Of a stretch of DNA of 64,000 bases, positions 43,967 through 52,201 are shown piece by piece (positions within the stretch are counted from its first letter, which is position 1; each line of letters starts with the position of its first letter). The translations under genes and the position numbers were made by a program. Below the pieces are notes generated by a model. The model worked only from the letters and a program-made list of their open reading frames with translations, had not been told where the DNA came from and did no database searches. This stretch comes from Aliisedimentitalea scapharcae (GTDB lineage Bacteria > Pseudomonadota > Alphaproteobacteria > Rhodobacterales > Rhodobacteraceae), in contig NZ_CP123584.1 of the NCBI RefSeq assembly GCF_045277565.1, forward strand, positions 2,046,001 to 2,110,000. Direction: 5' to 3'.

Positions 43967-44326
43967 TCAGGCGGGTTCGACCGCCCCGCCGGCCCGCAGC
44001 CATCCGGGTAATCCACCGATGTTATGCACATCCTCATACCCCAATTGGCGCAGGATCTTGCGTGCTGCCATGCTGCGCCCCCCAGAGGCGCAATAGACTG
44101 CAATCGGAGTGTTCTGGCGCAGCCGATTATCAAAATCTGGGTGGCGTGGATCGGCCACGTCCCGCAGCCGGATCAGGGGAATATGCAAGGCCCCCAAGGC
44201 TTTGCCAGAGCTTTTGACTTCTGCGTGTTCGCGGACATCCACCAGAATGATGGTTCCGTCGCGCACCCCGGCAATCGCATCCTGCGGTGTCATTTTTCCG
44301 GGCAACAGGGATTTGAGCGTGAACAT
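43967..44326 (-). CDS. Rhodanese-like sulfurtransferase domain protein
   Basis: A 119-residue single-domain rhodanese. ILVDVREHAEVKSSG and the active-site loop VYCASGGRSMAARKIL, with Cys as persulfide carrier, are clear, and the C-terminal GYEDVHNIGGLPGWLRAGG is typical. ATG 44326 (MFTLKSLLPG) is preferred to an ATG 14 codons earlier for its ribosome site. It probably handles sulfane sulfur in the cytoplasm. It diverges from uvrA. Confidence 0.9.
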   Translation of the reverse strand: MFTLKSLLPGKMTPQDAIAGVRDGTIILVDVREHAEVKSSGKALGALHIPLIRLRDVADPRHPDFDNRLRQNTPIAVYCASGGRSMAARKILRQLGYEDVHNIGGLPGWLRAGGAVEPA

Positions 44327-44410
44327 CGGGGCCTCATCTGTCGGTTTGGTGTTACGGCATTTTAACATTCAAAAAAGCGAATACAAATATTTTCTTGCCA
44401 AATTTCGCTT

Positions 44411-44425
44411 GTTCACACTTTGTTC
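44411..44425. promoter_or_regulatory. SOS box (LexA site) upstream of uvrA
   Basis: GTTC-ACACTTT-GTTC is an exact GTTC-N7-GTTC, the LexA recognition sequence of alphaproteobacteria. It lies 64 bases before the uvrA ATG in the divergent region. uvrA is a classic SOS gene, so function is very likely. Confidence 0.85.
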
Positions 44426-44489
44426 GCCATTTTGTCTTGGATACCCGGCACCTGTCGCCTATCTCTAGGAAGATTGTATTGGGGGCATC

Positions 44490-47372
44490 ATGGCTGAGCT
44501 GAAATCCATCGAAGTGCGCGGTGCGCGCGAACACAATCTGAAAGGCATCGACGTGGATATTCCACGCGATCAGCTGGTGGTGATCACCGGCCTGTCCGGC
44601 TCGGGGAAATCCTCGTTGGCGTTTGATACGATTTATGCCGAAGGACAACGCCGCTATGTTGAATCGCTGTCCGCCTATGCGCGTCAGTTTCTGGACATGA
44701 TGGAAAAGCCGGATGTCGACCATATCAGCGGCCTGTCTCCGGCGATCTCCATCGAACAGAAAACCACGTCGAAAAACCCCCGTTCGACCGTGGGGACCGT
44801 GACCGAAATATATGACTATATGCGTCTGTTGTTCGCGCGTGCGGGGACGCCGTACAGTCCCGCCACCGGCAAGCCGATCGAGGCGCAACAGGTTCAGGAC
44901 ATGGTCGATCGGACCATGGCGATGGAGGAGGGTACCCGCGGCTATTTGCTGGCCCCCATCGTGCGCGACCGCAAGGGCGAATACCGCAAGGAATTCCTGG
45001 AGCTGCGCAAAAGCGGCTTTCAGCGGGTCAAGGTGGATGGTGAGTTCTATGAACTGGACGAACCGCCGACATTGGACAAGAAATACCGCCATGACATCGA
45101 CGTTGTCGTGGATCGGGTCGTGGTTCGCGAAGGCATGGAAACCCGGTTGGCCGACAGTTTCCGCACCGCGCTGGATCTGGCTGATGGCATTGCGATCTTT
45201 GAAACTGCCCCGCGCGAAGGGGATCCGGAGCGGATCACGTTTTCGGAAAACTTTGCCTGTCCGGTCAGCGGGTTCACCATTCCCGAAATCGAACCGCGCA
45301 TGTTTTCATTTAACGCCCCCTTTGGGGCCTGTCAGGAATGTGACGGGTTGGGGGTCGAACTGTTCTTTGACGAACGTCTGGTGGTGCCGGATGCCGCGCT
45401 CAAGGTTTATGACGGGGCGTTGGCCCCGTGGCGCAAGGGCAAGTCGCCCTATTTCCTGCAAACCATCGAAGCCATCGCCAAACATTACGAGTTTGACAAG
45501 AACATTCCGTGGAAGGATCTGCCTGCGCACGTAAAGCAGGTCTTCCTCTATGGGTCTGGCGACGAAGAAATCCCGTTCCGCTATGACGAAGGCGGCCGGG
45601 TGTATCAGGTGACCCGCAGTTTCGAAGGCGTCATTCCGAACATGGAACGGCGCTATCGCGAAACGGATTCAAACTGGATTCGCGAAGAGTTTGAACGCTA
45701 TCAAAACAACCGACCCTGTGGTGCCTGCGAGGGCTATCGCCTGCGGGACGAGGCATTGGCGGTCAAGATCGGGTCTGCCGCGGGCAAGCAGGAAAACCTG
45801 CTGCATGTCGGACAGGTGGTGCAGATGTCGATCCGCGAGGCGCTGGCCTGGATCGAAGATGTGCCAAACCATCTGACACAGCAAAAACAAGAGATCGCCC
45901 GCGCCATCGTCAAGGAAATTCGCGAACGGTTGGGTTTCCTGAATAACGTGGGTCTTGAATACCTTACACTGTCTCGTTCAAGCGGAACATTGTCGGGTGG
46001 CGAAAGCCAGCGTATCCGGTTGGCCTCGCAAATCGGGTCGGGTTTGACCGGGGTTCTCTATGTGCTGGACGAGCCGTCCATCGGGTTGCACCAACGCGAC
46101 AACGACCGCCTGTTGGGCACGCTGAAGAACCTGCGCGATCAGGGTAATACGGTGATCGTCGTCGAACATGACGAAGAAGCGATCCGCGAAGCCGATTACG
46201 TGTTCGACATCGGCCCAGGCGCAGGTGTGCACGGTGGGCAGGTTGTCAGCCACGGTACCCCGGCCGAAATAACGGCGGATGCTGCGTCGATCACAGGCCA
46301 ATATCTGGCCGGGACGCGTGAAATTGCCATTCCCGCCAAACGGCGTAAGGGCAACAAGAAGTCCGTCAAAGTGGTCAAGGCCACCGGCAATAACCTCAAG
46401 AACGTCACAGCAGACTTCCCATTGGGTAAATTTGTCTGTGTGTCGGGGGTTTCGGGGGGCGGCAAATCGACCCTGACTATCGAAACCCTGTTCAAGACCG
46501 CATCCATGCGGCTGAACGGTGCACGCCAGACGCCGGCACCCTGCGAAACGATCAAGGGGTTGGAGCATCTGGACAAGGTGATCGACATCGACCAGCGCCC
46601 CATCGGGCGCACGCCGCGATCCAACCCGGCCACCTATACCGGTGCCTTTACCCCGATCCGCGACTGGTTCGCCGGTCTGCCCGAGGCCAAGGCGCGCGGG
46701 TACAAGCCAGGGCGGTTCTCCTTTAACGTCAAAGGCGGGCGGTGTGAGGCCTGTCAGGGCGACGGCGTGATCAAGATCGAAATGCATTTTTTACCCGACG
46801 TCTATGTCACCTGCGAAACCTGTCAGGGCGCGCGCTATAACCGCGAGACTTTGGAGATCAAGTTCAAGGGCAAGAGCATTGCCGATGTTCTGGACATGAC
46901 GGTGGAAGACGCACAGGAGTTTTTTAAGGCGGTCCCATCGATCCGGGACAAGATGGACGCGCTGGCCCGGGTGGGGTTGGGGTATATCAAGGTCGGCCAA
47001 CAGGCGACGACCCTGTCAGGTGGCGAAGCGCAACGGGTCAAGCTGTCCAAGGAACTATCGAAACGCTCAACCGGGCGGACGCTGTATATCCTGGACGAAC
47101 CGACAACTGGTCTACATTTCGAAGATGTGCGCAAACTGTTGGAAGTGCTGCATGAATTGGTCGAAGGCGGCAATACGGTGGTGGTGATCGAGCACAATCT
47201 GGATGTCATTAAGACCGCAGATTGGATCATTGACATTGGTCCCGAAGGGGGGGGCGGCGGCGGTGAGATCGTAGCCAAGGGCACGCCGGAAACCGTGGCC
47301 GCAGAACCGCGCAGCCATACCGGACACTATCTGAAAGCCATTCTGGACGCGCGGGCCGTCGCAGCGGAATAG
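44490..47372 (+). CDS. uvrA: Excinuclease ABC subunit A
   Basis: A 960-residue damage-recognition ATPase of nucleotide excision repair, cytoplasmic, working with UvrB and UvrC. Two ABC modules are seen: first Walker A GLSGSGKSSLAFDTIYAEG and signature LSRSSGTLSGGESQRIRLAS with LDEPSIGLHQRDN; second Walker A GVSGGGKSTLTIETL and LSGGEAQRVKLSKEL. Zinc-binding Cys pairs occur in CEACQGDG and CETCQGARYN. Length is normal. A LexA site upstream indicates SOS induction. Confidence 0.98.
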   Translation: MAELKSIEVRGAREHNLKGIDVDIPRDQLVVITGLSGSGKSSLAFDTIYAEGQRRYVESLSAYARQFLDMMEKPDVDHISGLSPAISIEQKTTSKNPRSTVGTVTEIYDYMRLLFARAGTPYSPATGKPIEAQQVQDMVDRTMAMEEGTRGYLLAPIVRDRKGEYRKEFLELRKSGFQRVKVDGEFYELDEPPTLDKKYRHDIDVVVDRVVVREGMETRLADSFRTALDLADGIAIFETAPREGDPERITFSENFACPVSGFTIPEIEPRMFSFNAPFGACQECDGLGVELFFDERLVVPDAALKVYDGALAPWRKGKSPYFLQTIEAIAKHYEFDKNIPWKDLPAHVKQVFLYGSGDEEIPFRYDEGGRVYQVTRSFEGVIPNMERRYRETDSNWIREEFERYQNNRPCGACEGYRLRDEALAVKIGSAAGKQENLLHVGQVVQMSIREALAWIEDVPNHLTQQKQEIARAIVKEIRERLGFLNNVGLEYLTLSRSSGTLSGGESQRIRLASQIGSGLTGVLYVLDEPSIGLHQRDNDRLLGTLKNLRDQGNTVIVVEHDEEAIREADYVFDIGPGAGVHGGQVVSHGTPAEITADAASITGQYLAGTREIAIPAKRRKGNKKSVKVVKATGNNLKNVTADFPLGKFVCVSGVSGGGKSTLTIETLFKTASMRLNGARQTPAPCETIKGLEHLDKVIDIDQRPIGRTPRSNPATYTGAFTPIRDWFAGLPEAKARGYKPGRFSFNVKGGRCEACQGDGVIKIEMHFLPDVYVTCETCQGARYNRETLEIKFKGKSIADVLDMTVEDAQEFFKAVPSIRDKMDALARVGLGYIKVGQQATTLSGGEAQRVKLSKELSKRSTGRTLYILDEPTTGLHFEDVRKLLEVLHELVEGGNTVVVIEHNLDVIKTADWIIDIGPEGGGGGGEIVAKGTPETVAAEPRSHTGHYLKAILDARAVAAE

Positions 47373-47460
47373 GCGGTTTCCGAGGCCTGATCGAACGGCG
47401 GAGTTCCTGCTGTGCGTCGACCTGCACGCCACGGGAAGGGAGAACGTTGGATAACGCTTT

Positions 47461-47530
47461 TGGGGGCTCTGACCCCGTCTCAGCCATGGGCTGAGCCTCC
47501 CCCGAGGTATTTTTGACCAGAAAGAAGCCA
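47461..47530 (+). terminator. Terminator-like repeat downstream of uvrA
   Basis: CTCAGCC-ATG-GGCTGAG is nested between GGGGGCTCTGACCCC and CTCCCCC-type segments, followed by GAGGTATTTTTGACCAGAAAG. This combination of a G-rich hairpin and a TATTTTT-ACCAGA tail recurs in intergenic DNA of roseobacters (from memory) and probably ends uvrA transcription. Confidence 0.55.
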
Positions 47531-47580
47531 GGCCGCGCGGTTTCATGGCATCATGGGAATGTAGAGGGGAGAAGAGGATT

Positions 47581-48165
47581 ATGCGCAAGATACCAGTGCA
47601 GGGCGTGCACCACATTACGCTGACAGGAGCGGATCGCCAGACAACGATTGATTTTTGGGAGGGGGTGTTGGGAATGCCGTTCGTTTTCGAGCAGCCCAAT
47701 CTGGACCGCCCGAACGAAGGGCATGTCTATTTTGATCCGGGCGACGGGCGGTTGATTACCGTGTTTACCGACGAGACCCGCAAGGGCACACCGGACCGCA
47801 CACCGACCGAACCGGGATGTGTTCATCATCTTGCCTTTAGTGTCAGTCAGGCGGTGTTTGCGCAGACAGTCGATCGTTTGGACGAACGCGGGATCAAACA
47901 TTCTGGCGTGCGTGATCGTGGGTTCATGGATTCGATTTATTTCAAGGACCCTTTGGGGTTGCTCATAGAACTGGCCAGCTACCGGTTCGAACCGCCCGCA
48001 GGGCACAGCCATGCGGATGTGTTGATATGCGCGCATCGCATCCGGGTGGGACGGGGGGATCATCACATCGATCAGCGCCATCTGGCCGATGCAATAGAAG
48101 AGATCGGAGCAGCGCGCGACAGCCTGTCGAACGACAGAACCGCCAAGGATCCGTATGGCGGCTGA
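47581..48165 (+). CDS. VOC family (glyoxalase/dioxygenase-like) protein
   Basis: A 194-residue protein with a vicinal-oxygen-chelate fold. Candidate metal ligands are His in VQGVHHITLTGADRQ, His in GCVHHLAFSVSQ and Glu in DPLGLLIELASYRFEPP. The C-terminal 60 residues (from AHRIRVGRGDHHIDQRHLAD) are an extension seen in some such proteins. ATG 47581 follows GAGAAGAGGA; a longer frame is rejected. Substrate unknown (ring-cleaving dioxygenase or glyoxalase-type reactions are usual). Confidence 0.85.
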   Translation: MRKIPVQGVHHITLTGADRQTTIDFWEGVLGMPFVFEQPNLDRPNEGHVYFDPGDGRLITVFTDETRKGTPDRTPTEPGCVHHLAFSVSQAVFAQTVDRLDERGIKHSGVRDRGFMDSIYFKDPLGLLIELASYRFEPPAGHSHADVLICAHRIRVGRGDHHIDQRHLADAIEEIGAARDSLSNDRTAKDPYGG

Positions 48166-48332
48166 GGTGTCTCAGGTCACTGATCAGTGACGCGGGCGAC
48201 CGATCCGGTGTTCGCAACAATTTAGGTCTGTGAATAGCGTTGGTGCGGCTCGCTGCCCGGGGCCGGCAAAGGCCGCCCGAGAGTATTCGGCCCTTTGACG
48301 TTGGCGCACCGCGGCATCACATGGCGGTCACA

Positions 48333-48365
48333 GAAAAGGGTCCACAGGAATGACCTGCGGACCCT
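48333..48365 (-). terminator. Terminator after mmsB
   Basis: AGGGTCCACAGG (48337-48348) and CCTGCGGACCCT (48354-48365) form a 12-base stem with one mismatch and a 5-base loop. On the minus strand it follows the mmsB stop by 22 bases and leads into TTTTCTG. Confidence 0.7.
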
Positions 48366-48387
48366 GAGACGTGAAATGCCGTTTTTA

Positions 48388-49260
48388 TCAGCCGCGGCTG
48401 CGTTTTTCGAACCGGGGCAACATGGCTGAGAAATCCATGCCAGTGCCATCTTCGTTTTCGACAAACTGTGCATAGAGCGCCTGGGCCAGTTCCCCCATGG
48501 GTGTGTCGGCATCAGCGCTTTGGGCGGCCTGCTGGCTCAGGCGCAGGTCCTTGAGCATCAGTTCGGCGGCAAACCCGGGTTGATAGCCATTGTCCGACGG
48601 CGATTGGGGGCCAACACCGGGGGCGGGGCAATAGGCGTTCATGGTCCAGCTGTAGCCCGACGACGTGGAAACCACATCAAACATCTTCTGGCGATCCAGT
48701 CCCAGTTTGTCAGCCAGAGCAAAGGCTTCGCAGGTGGCGATCATGGTGACGCCCAGGATCATATTGTTGCAGATCTTGGCGGCCTGACCGGCACCGGCCT
48801 CACCACAGTGCACGGCCTTTTGGCCCATGATATCAAACAGCGGTTTGGCTGCGGCAAAAGCATCTGTGGAGCCGCCGGCCATGAAGGTCAGCGTTCCGGC
48901 CGAAGCGCCACCGATGCCACCAGACACCGGAGCGTCCACGAACAGCAGGCCCGCAGCCGTGCATTTTTCGGCCACGGCCCGGGCGCTGTCCACATCCACG
49001 GTCGAACAATCCACCAATGCGGCCCCGGCGGTCATTGCCGGGATCACCTGATCCGCAACAGCGCGCAGGATCTGGCCGTTGGGGAGCATCGTGATGACCA
49101 CATCCGCACCGGTAGCAGCCTCGGCCCCGGAGGCGGCCATGGTGACGCCCTGGATTGACACGTCTGCCATGTCAAAGCCGATCACGTCGTGGCCTTCGGC
49201 GGCGAGGTTGGCCGCCATAGGCCCCCCCATGTTGCCCAACCCGATAAATCCGATTTTCAT
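48388..49260 (-). CDS. mmsB: 3-hydroxyisobutyrate dehydrogenase
   Basis: A 290-residue NAD-dependent enzyme oxidising 3-hydroxyisobutyrate to methylmalonate semialdehyde in valine catabolism. Rossmann loop GFIGLGNMGGPMAANLAAEG, substrate motif FVDAPVSGGIGGASAGTLTF and catalytic Lys in AGQAAKICNNM are intact. ATG 49260 or the GTG just before it (49263) can start; both have AGGAGG upstream. It begins directly at the stop of the 3-hydroxyisobutyryl-CoA hydrolase gene, in pathway order. The matching semialdehyde dehydrogenase lies 13 kb away. Confidence 0.94.
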   Translation of the reverse strand: MKIGFIGLGNMGGPMAANLAAEGHDVIGFDMADVSIQGVTMAASGAEAATGADVVITMLPNGQILRAVADQVIPAMTAGAALVDCSTVDVDSARAVAEKCTAAGLLFVDAPVSGGIGGASAGTLTFMAGGSTDAFAAAKPLFDIMGQKAVHCGEAGAGQAAKICNNMILGVTMIATCEAFALADKLGLDRQKMFDVVSTSSGYSWTMNAYCPAPGVGPQSPSDNGYQPGFAAELMLKDLRLSQQAAQSADADTPMGELAQALYAQFVENEDGTGMDFSAMLPRFEKRSRG

Positions 49261-49263
49261 CAC

Positions 49264-50304
49264 TCAATCCTCCTGAAAAGTCAGTGCGTCGCCGCCCAGC
49301 GGTTGCAGCATCTGGCTGACCGCCACGGCGGGTACGTTTTGATCCGCATATTGCCACTGCGGGGTGCGGTCCTTGTCGATGATCGCGGCGCGGATCCCTT
49401 CGAGGAAATCGCCTTTTTCCATCGCGCGAAAGGTAAAGCGGTATTCCAGGTCCAGCGCCTTGCGGATGCTCAGGGTGCTTGCACGCAGACGGTGCAGCAT
49501 TTCCACGGTGCAAGCCATTGACAGGGGCGAATTGCGGTTCAGCGCCTTTAAGGTCTTTTGTGCAAACTCGCTGTTTTCATTGCGCAATCCATTCAGGATA
49601 TCCCCAAGGGTTTCGCCGCCGAATGTGCGATCAATGTCCGCTTGCAGCGGCCTGAGTGCGCCTGGGGGCGGTGTTTGGGCGTGGCTTGCGATATGGGAGG
49701 GATCGCCTGACGCTTCGAGCATTTCGATCACATCCCCCCAAGTGGCTTGCGGGAGGAAATGATCGGCAAAACCGGCCAGTATGGCGTCATCGGGGCCCAT
49801 GCGGCCAGCTGTCAGCCCCAGGTATTCACCCATCCGTCCCGGTGCCAGCGCCAGCATCAGCGAACCGCCAACGTCAGGGATCAAACCTATGCCAACCTCG
49901 GGCATGGCGATCTGGCTGCTTTCGCCCACGACCCGGTGCGAGCCGTGACAGCCAATGCCAACGCCGCCGCCCATGGTGAACCCCTGCATAAAGCTGATCA
50001 CAGGTTTGGGATATTCAAAGATCAGCGCATTGGTGCGGTATTCATCCCGCCAGAACGTACGACCATAGCCAAAATCGCCCTTGGTTCCGGTATCATACAG
50101 TTCGGCAATGTCGCCGCCTGCACAGAATGCTTTGTCCCCGGCCGCGTCGATCACGATCAGGGACACGTCATCATCTTCGCGCCAATTGCGCAGGGCGGTG
50201 TCGACGGCCATGCACATGTCATAGCTCATCGCGTTCAGGGCTTTGGGGCGGGTAAAGGTGATGCGCCCCGCGCGCCCCGTTACCCGAATGTCGATGTCTG
50301 TCAT
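49264..50304 (-). CDS. 3-hydroxyisobutyryl-CoA hydrolase (enoyl-CoA hydratase/isomerase family)
   Basis: A 346-residue crotonase-fold enzyme. LNAMSYDMCMAVDTAL, FCAGGDIAELYDTG (oxyanion Gly), QGFTMGGGVGIGCHGSHRV and AMPEVGIGLIPDVGGSLML fit the hydrolase subgroup, which is longer than plain enoyl-CoA hydratases. It would release free 3-hydroxyisobutyrate from its CoA ester. Context (acyl-CoA dehydrogenase before, mmsB after) supports valine catabolism. ATG 50304 was chosen over a TTG six codons earlier. Confidence 0.9.
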   Translation of the reverse strand: MTDIDIRVTGRAGRITFTRPKALNAMSYDMCMAVDTALRNWREDDDVSLIVIDAAGDKAFCAGGDIAELYDTGTKGDFGYGRTFWRDEYRTNALIFEYPKPVISFMQGFTMGGGVGIGCHGSHRVVGESSQIAMPEVGIGLIPDVGGSLMLALAPGRMGEYLGLTAGRMGPDDAILAGFADHFLPQATWGDVIEMLEASGDPSHIASHAQTPPPGALRPLQADIDRTFGGETLGDILNGLRNENSEFAQKTLKALNRNSPLSMACTVEMLHRLRASTLSIRKALDLEYRFTFRAMEKGDFLEGIRAAIIDKDRTPQWQYADQNVPAVAVSQMLQPLGGDALTFQED

Positions 50305-50318
50305 AACAGCGCTGTCCT

Positions 50319-51464
50319 TCAACGGTTTTCAGCCAGCAGCTGACGGGCAATGATCAGACGCATGATTTCATTGGTGCCCTCAAGGATCTGATGCACCCGC
50401 AGGTCACGCACGATTTTCTCGACGCCATAGTCGGCCAGATAGCCATAGCCGCCATGCAGTTGCAAACAGCCATTGGCCACGTCGAACGACACATCTGTCA
50501 CCATCAGCTTGGCCATGGCGCAGAATTTGGACGCATCATGAGCGCCATTGTCCAGCTTCCATGCGGCCTGACGCAAAAAGGTGCGCGCGGCCTGCAGTTT
50601 GGTTTCATATTCGGCCAGACGAAATTGCAGGGCCTGGAACTGGTCGATGGTTTTGCCAAAGGCCTTGCGTTCGCCCATGTATTGGATGGTCATGTTCAGC
50701 GCCGCCTGCGCGCCGCCCAGGGCCCCGGCGGAAATGTTCAGGCGACCACCGTCCAGACCGGCCATGGCATAGCTGAAACCTTTGCCCTCGTCGCCGATGC
50801 GATTGTCCAGGGGGACAGCGCAATCATCAAATTGCACCTGCGCGGTGGGTTGCGCCAGCCAGCCCATCTTTTTCTCGTTGGCACCAAACGACAGGCCGGC
50901 ATTGCCGTCTTCGACCACCACGGTGGAAATCCCCTTGGGGCCGTCGTCACCGGTGCGGACCATGGTGACATAGGCATCAGAATACCCGCCACCAGAGATG
51001 AACGCCTTGGTCCCGTTCAAAACATAGGTGTCATTTGTTTTTTCGGCGCGTGTTTTCAGCGCGGCGGCGTCAGACCCAGAGCCGGGTTCTGTCAGGCAAT
51101 AGGAAAACACCTTTTCCATGGTACACAGTTGGGGCAACCATTTCTGTTTGGTTTCTTCGCTGCCGAATTTGTCGATCATCCCACCGCACATATTGTGGAT
51201 CGACAGGAACGATCCGACGGCGGGGCAGGACATGGCCAGCGCTTCAAAAACCAGCGTGGCGTCCAGCCGCGACAGGCCGGAGCCGCCGTATTCTTCGGAG
51301 ACATACAGCCCACCAAAGCCCAGTTCACCAACCCGGGGCCACAGCTCCTTTGGGATGGTGCCTTCGGATTCCCACTGTTGGGCGAAAGGCGCAATGTTTT
51401 CCTGCCCAAAGGCCAAGGCCATGTCGAATATCGCGGTTTGTTCCTCGGTCGGTGCGAAATCCAT
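50319..51464 (-). CDS. Acyl-CoA dehydrogenase, probably isobutyryl-CoA specific
   Basis: A 381-residue FAD-dependent dehydrogenase. FSYCLTEPGSGSDAAALKTR and the C-terminal DLRVHQILEGTNEIMRLIIA with its catalytic Glu are standard for the family. Being the first gene of an operon with 3-hydroxyisobutyryl-CoA hydrolase (15 bases on) and mmsB points to isobutyryl-CoA oxidation to methacryloyl-CoA in valine breakdown. Electrons would go to ETF. The specific methacryloyl-CoA hydratase is not in the operon. Confidence 0.92.
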   Translation of the reverse strand: MDFAPTEEQTAIFDMALAFGQENIAPFAQQWESEGTIPKELWPRVGELGFGGLYVSEEYGGSGLSRLDATLVFEALAMSCPAVGSFLSIHNMCGGMIDKFGSEETKQKWLPQLCTMEKVFSYCLTEPGSGSDAAALKTRAEKTNDTYVLNGTKAFISGGGYSDAYVTMVRTGDDGPKGISTVVVEDGNAGLSFGANEKKMGWLAQPTAQVQFDDCAVPLDNRIGDEGKGFSYAMAGLDGGRLNISAGALGGAQAALNMTIQYMGERKAFGKTIDQFQALQFRLAEYETKLQAARTFLRQAAWKLDNGAHDASKFCAMAKLMVTDVSFDVANGCLQLHGGYGYLADYGVEKIVRDLRVHQILEGTNEIMRLIIARQLLAENR

Positions 51465-51661
51465 GCGTATCCCCTTTTTCGATCTGTCGGCGGCGCGTCT
51501 GTTACTTGAATTGAACGGTTGTTCTATTACTCCTGAATTCTTACAGGAGTTTTGCAGGCAGGGGAAAGAAAAAGCCGCACGCCATCCCGAGTGGTGACAA
51601 ACTGCCCCAGCAGCATGGGGACAGCGGGTCGCCGGGTCGGGGCTGTATCAGGGTATCCGCC

Positions 51662-51973
51662 TCAGCCCGGGCGATCTTCGAGCAGTTCGATTTCGACAAA
51701 TGCGCATTCAAAGTCATTTGCATTGATGACATCGTGTTCGACCCCAATTTCGCGATAGTACGGCACGCCTCGGGTCATCTCTGCCATGATACGCTGCCCG
51801 TCGCCCAGGTCGATTTCCAGAGCCCCGTCGAATTGGGGAACAACGACATAATCATGGGCGTGGCGGTGCCAGCCGGTGTTGTCGCCGCGGTTTTTGAACC
51901 GCCATTCCGTGACCAGAACACGTTCGTTCCGTATCATCACGGTCGGAACCGCTGATCCTGCCTGTGTGCACAT
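51662..51973 (-). CDS. Cupin domain protein
   Basis: A 103-residue small beta-barrel. The first cupin motif is visible in GWHRHAHDYVVVPQFDGALE (His-x-His and further ligands) and the second in GVEHDVINANDFECAFVEIE. It probably binds a divalent metal. Many such single-domain cupins have no known reaction. It stands alone between the valine operon and DUF3604. Confidence 0.82.
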   Translation of the reverse strand: MCTQAGSAVPTVMIRNERVLVTEWRFKNRGDNTGWHRHAHDYVVVPQFDGALEIDLGDGQRIMAEMTRGVPYYREIGVEHDVINANDFECAFVEIELLEDRPG

Positions 51974-52143
51974 TTCGATGTCCTCCGTTGCTCGCCACAG
52001 ACCATACTATCCGCCCCCAAACGGGTCGAAAGCGCCAGTTGTTCCTGCTGGGTCGTGCCAGGCGGGGCCGCCGCAAGGCCGGATAGAGTGTAAAGCCGCG
52101 GACCATTGCACCAGATTACGCCGGTGGAGCGGGTGTCAGATGC

Positions 52144-52175
52144 AACAAAAATCCCCCGACCGGTTGGGTCGGGGG
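52144..52175 (-). terminator. Terminator downstream of the DUF3604 gene
   Basis: CCCCCGACC (52153-52161) and GGTCGGGGG (52167-52175) make a perfect 9-base stem with a 5-base loop. On the minus strand it lies about 26 bases after the DUF3604 stop and is followed by ATTTTTG. Confidence 0.85.
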
Positions 52176-52201
52176 TGTGCTGTTTCAACATTGACGCCGG
52201 T

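Noticed and set aside
48177..48192. Palindrome GTCACTGATCAGTGAC as an operator or attachment site
   Set aside because: It lies after the VOC gene stop with no adjacent promoter, integrase or second copy; chance dyad or weak terminator is likelier.
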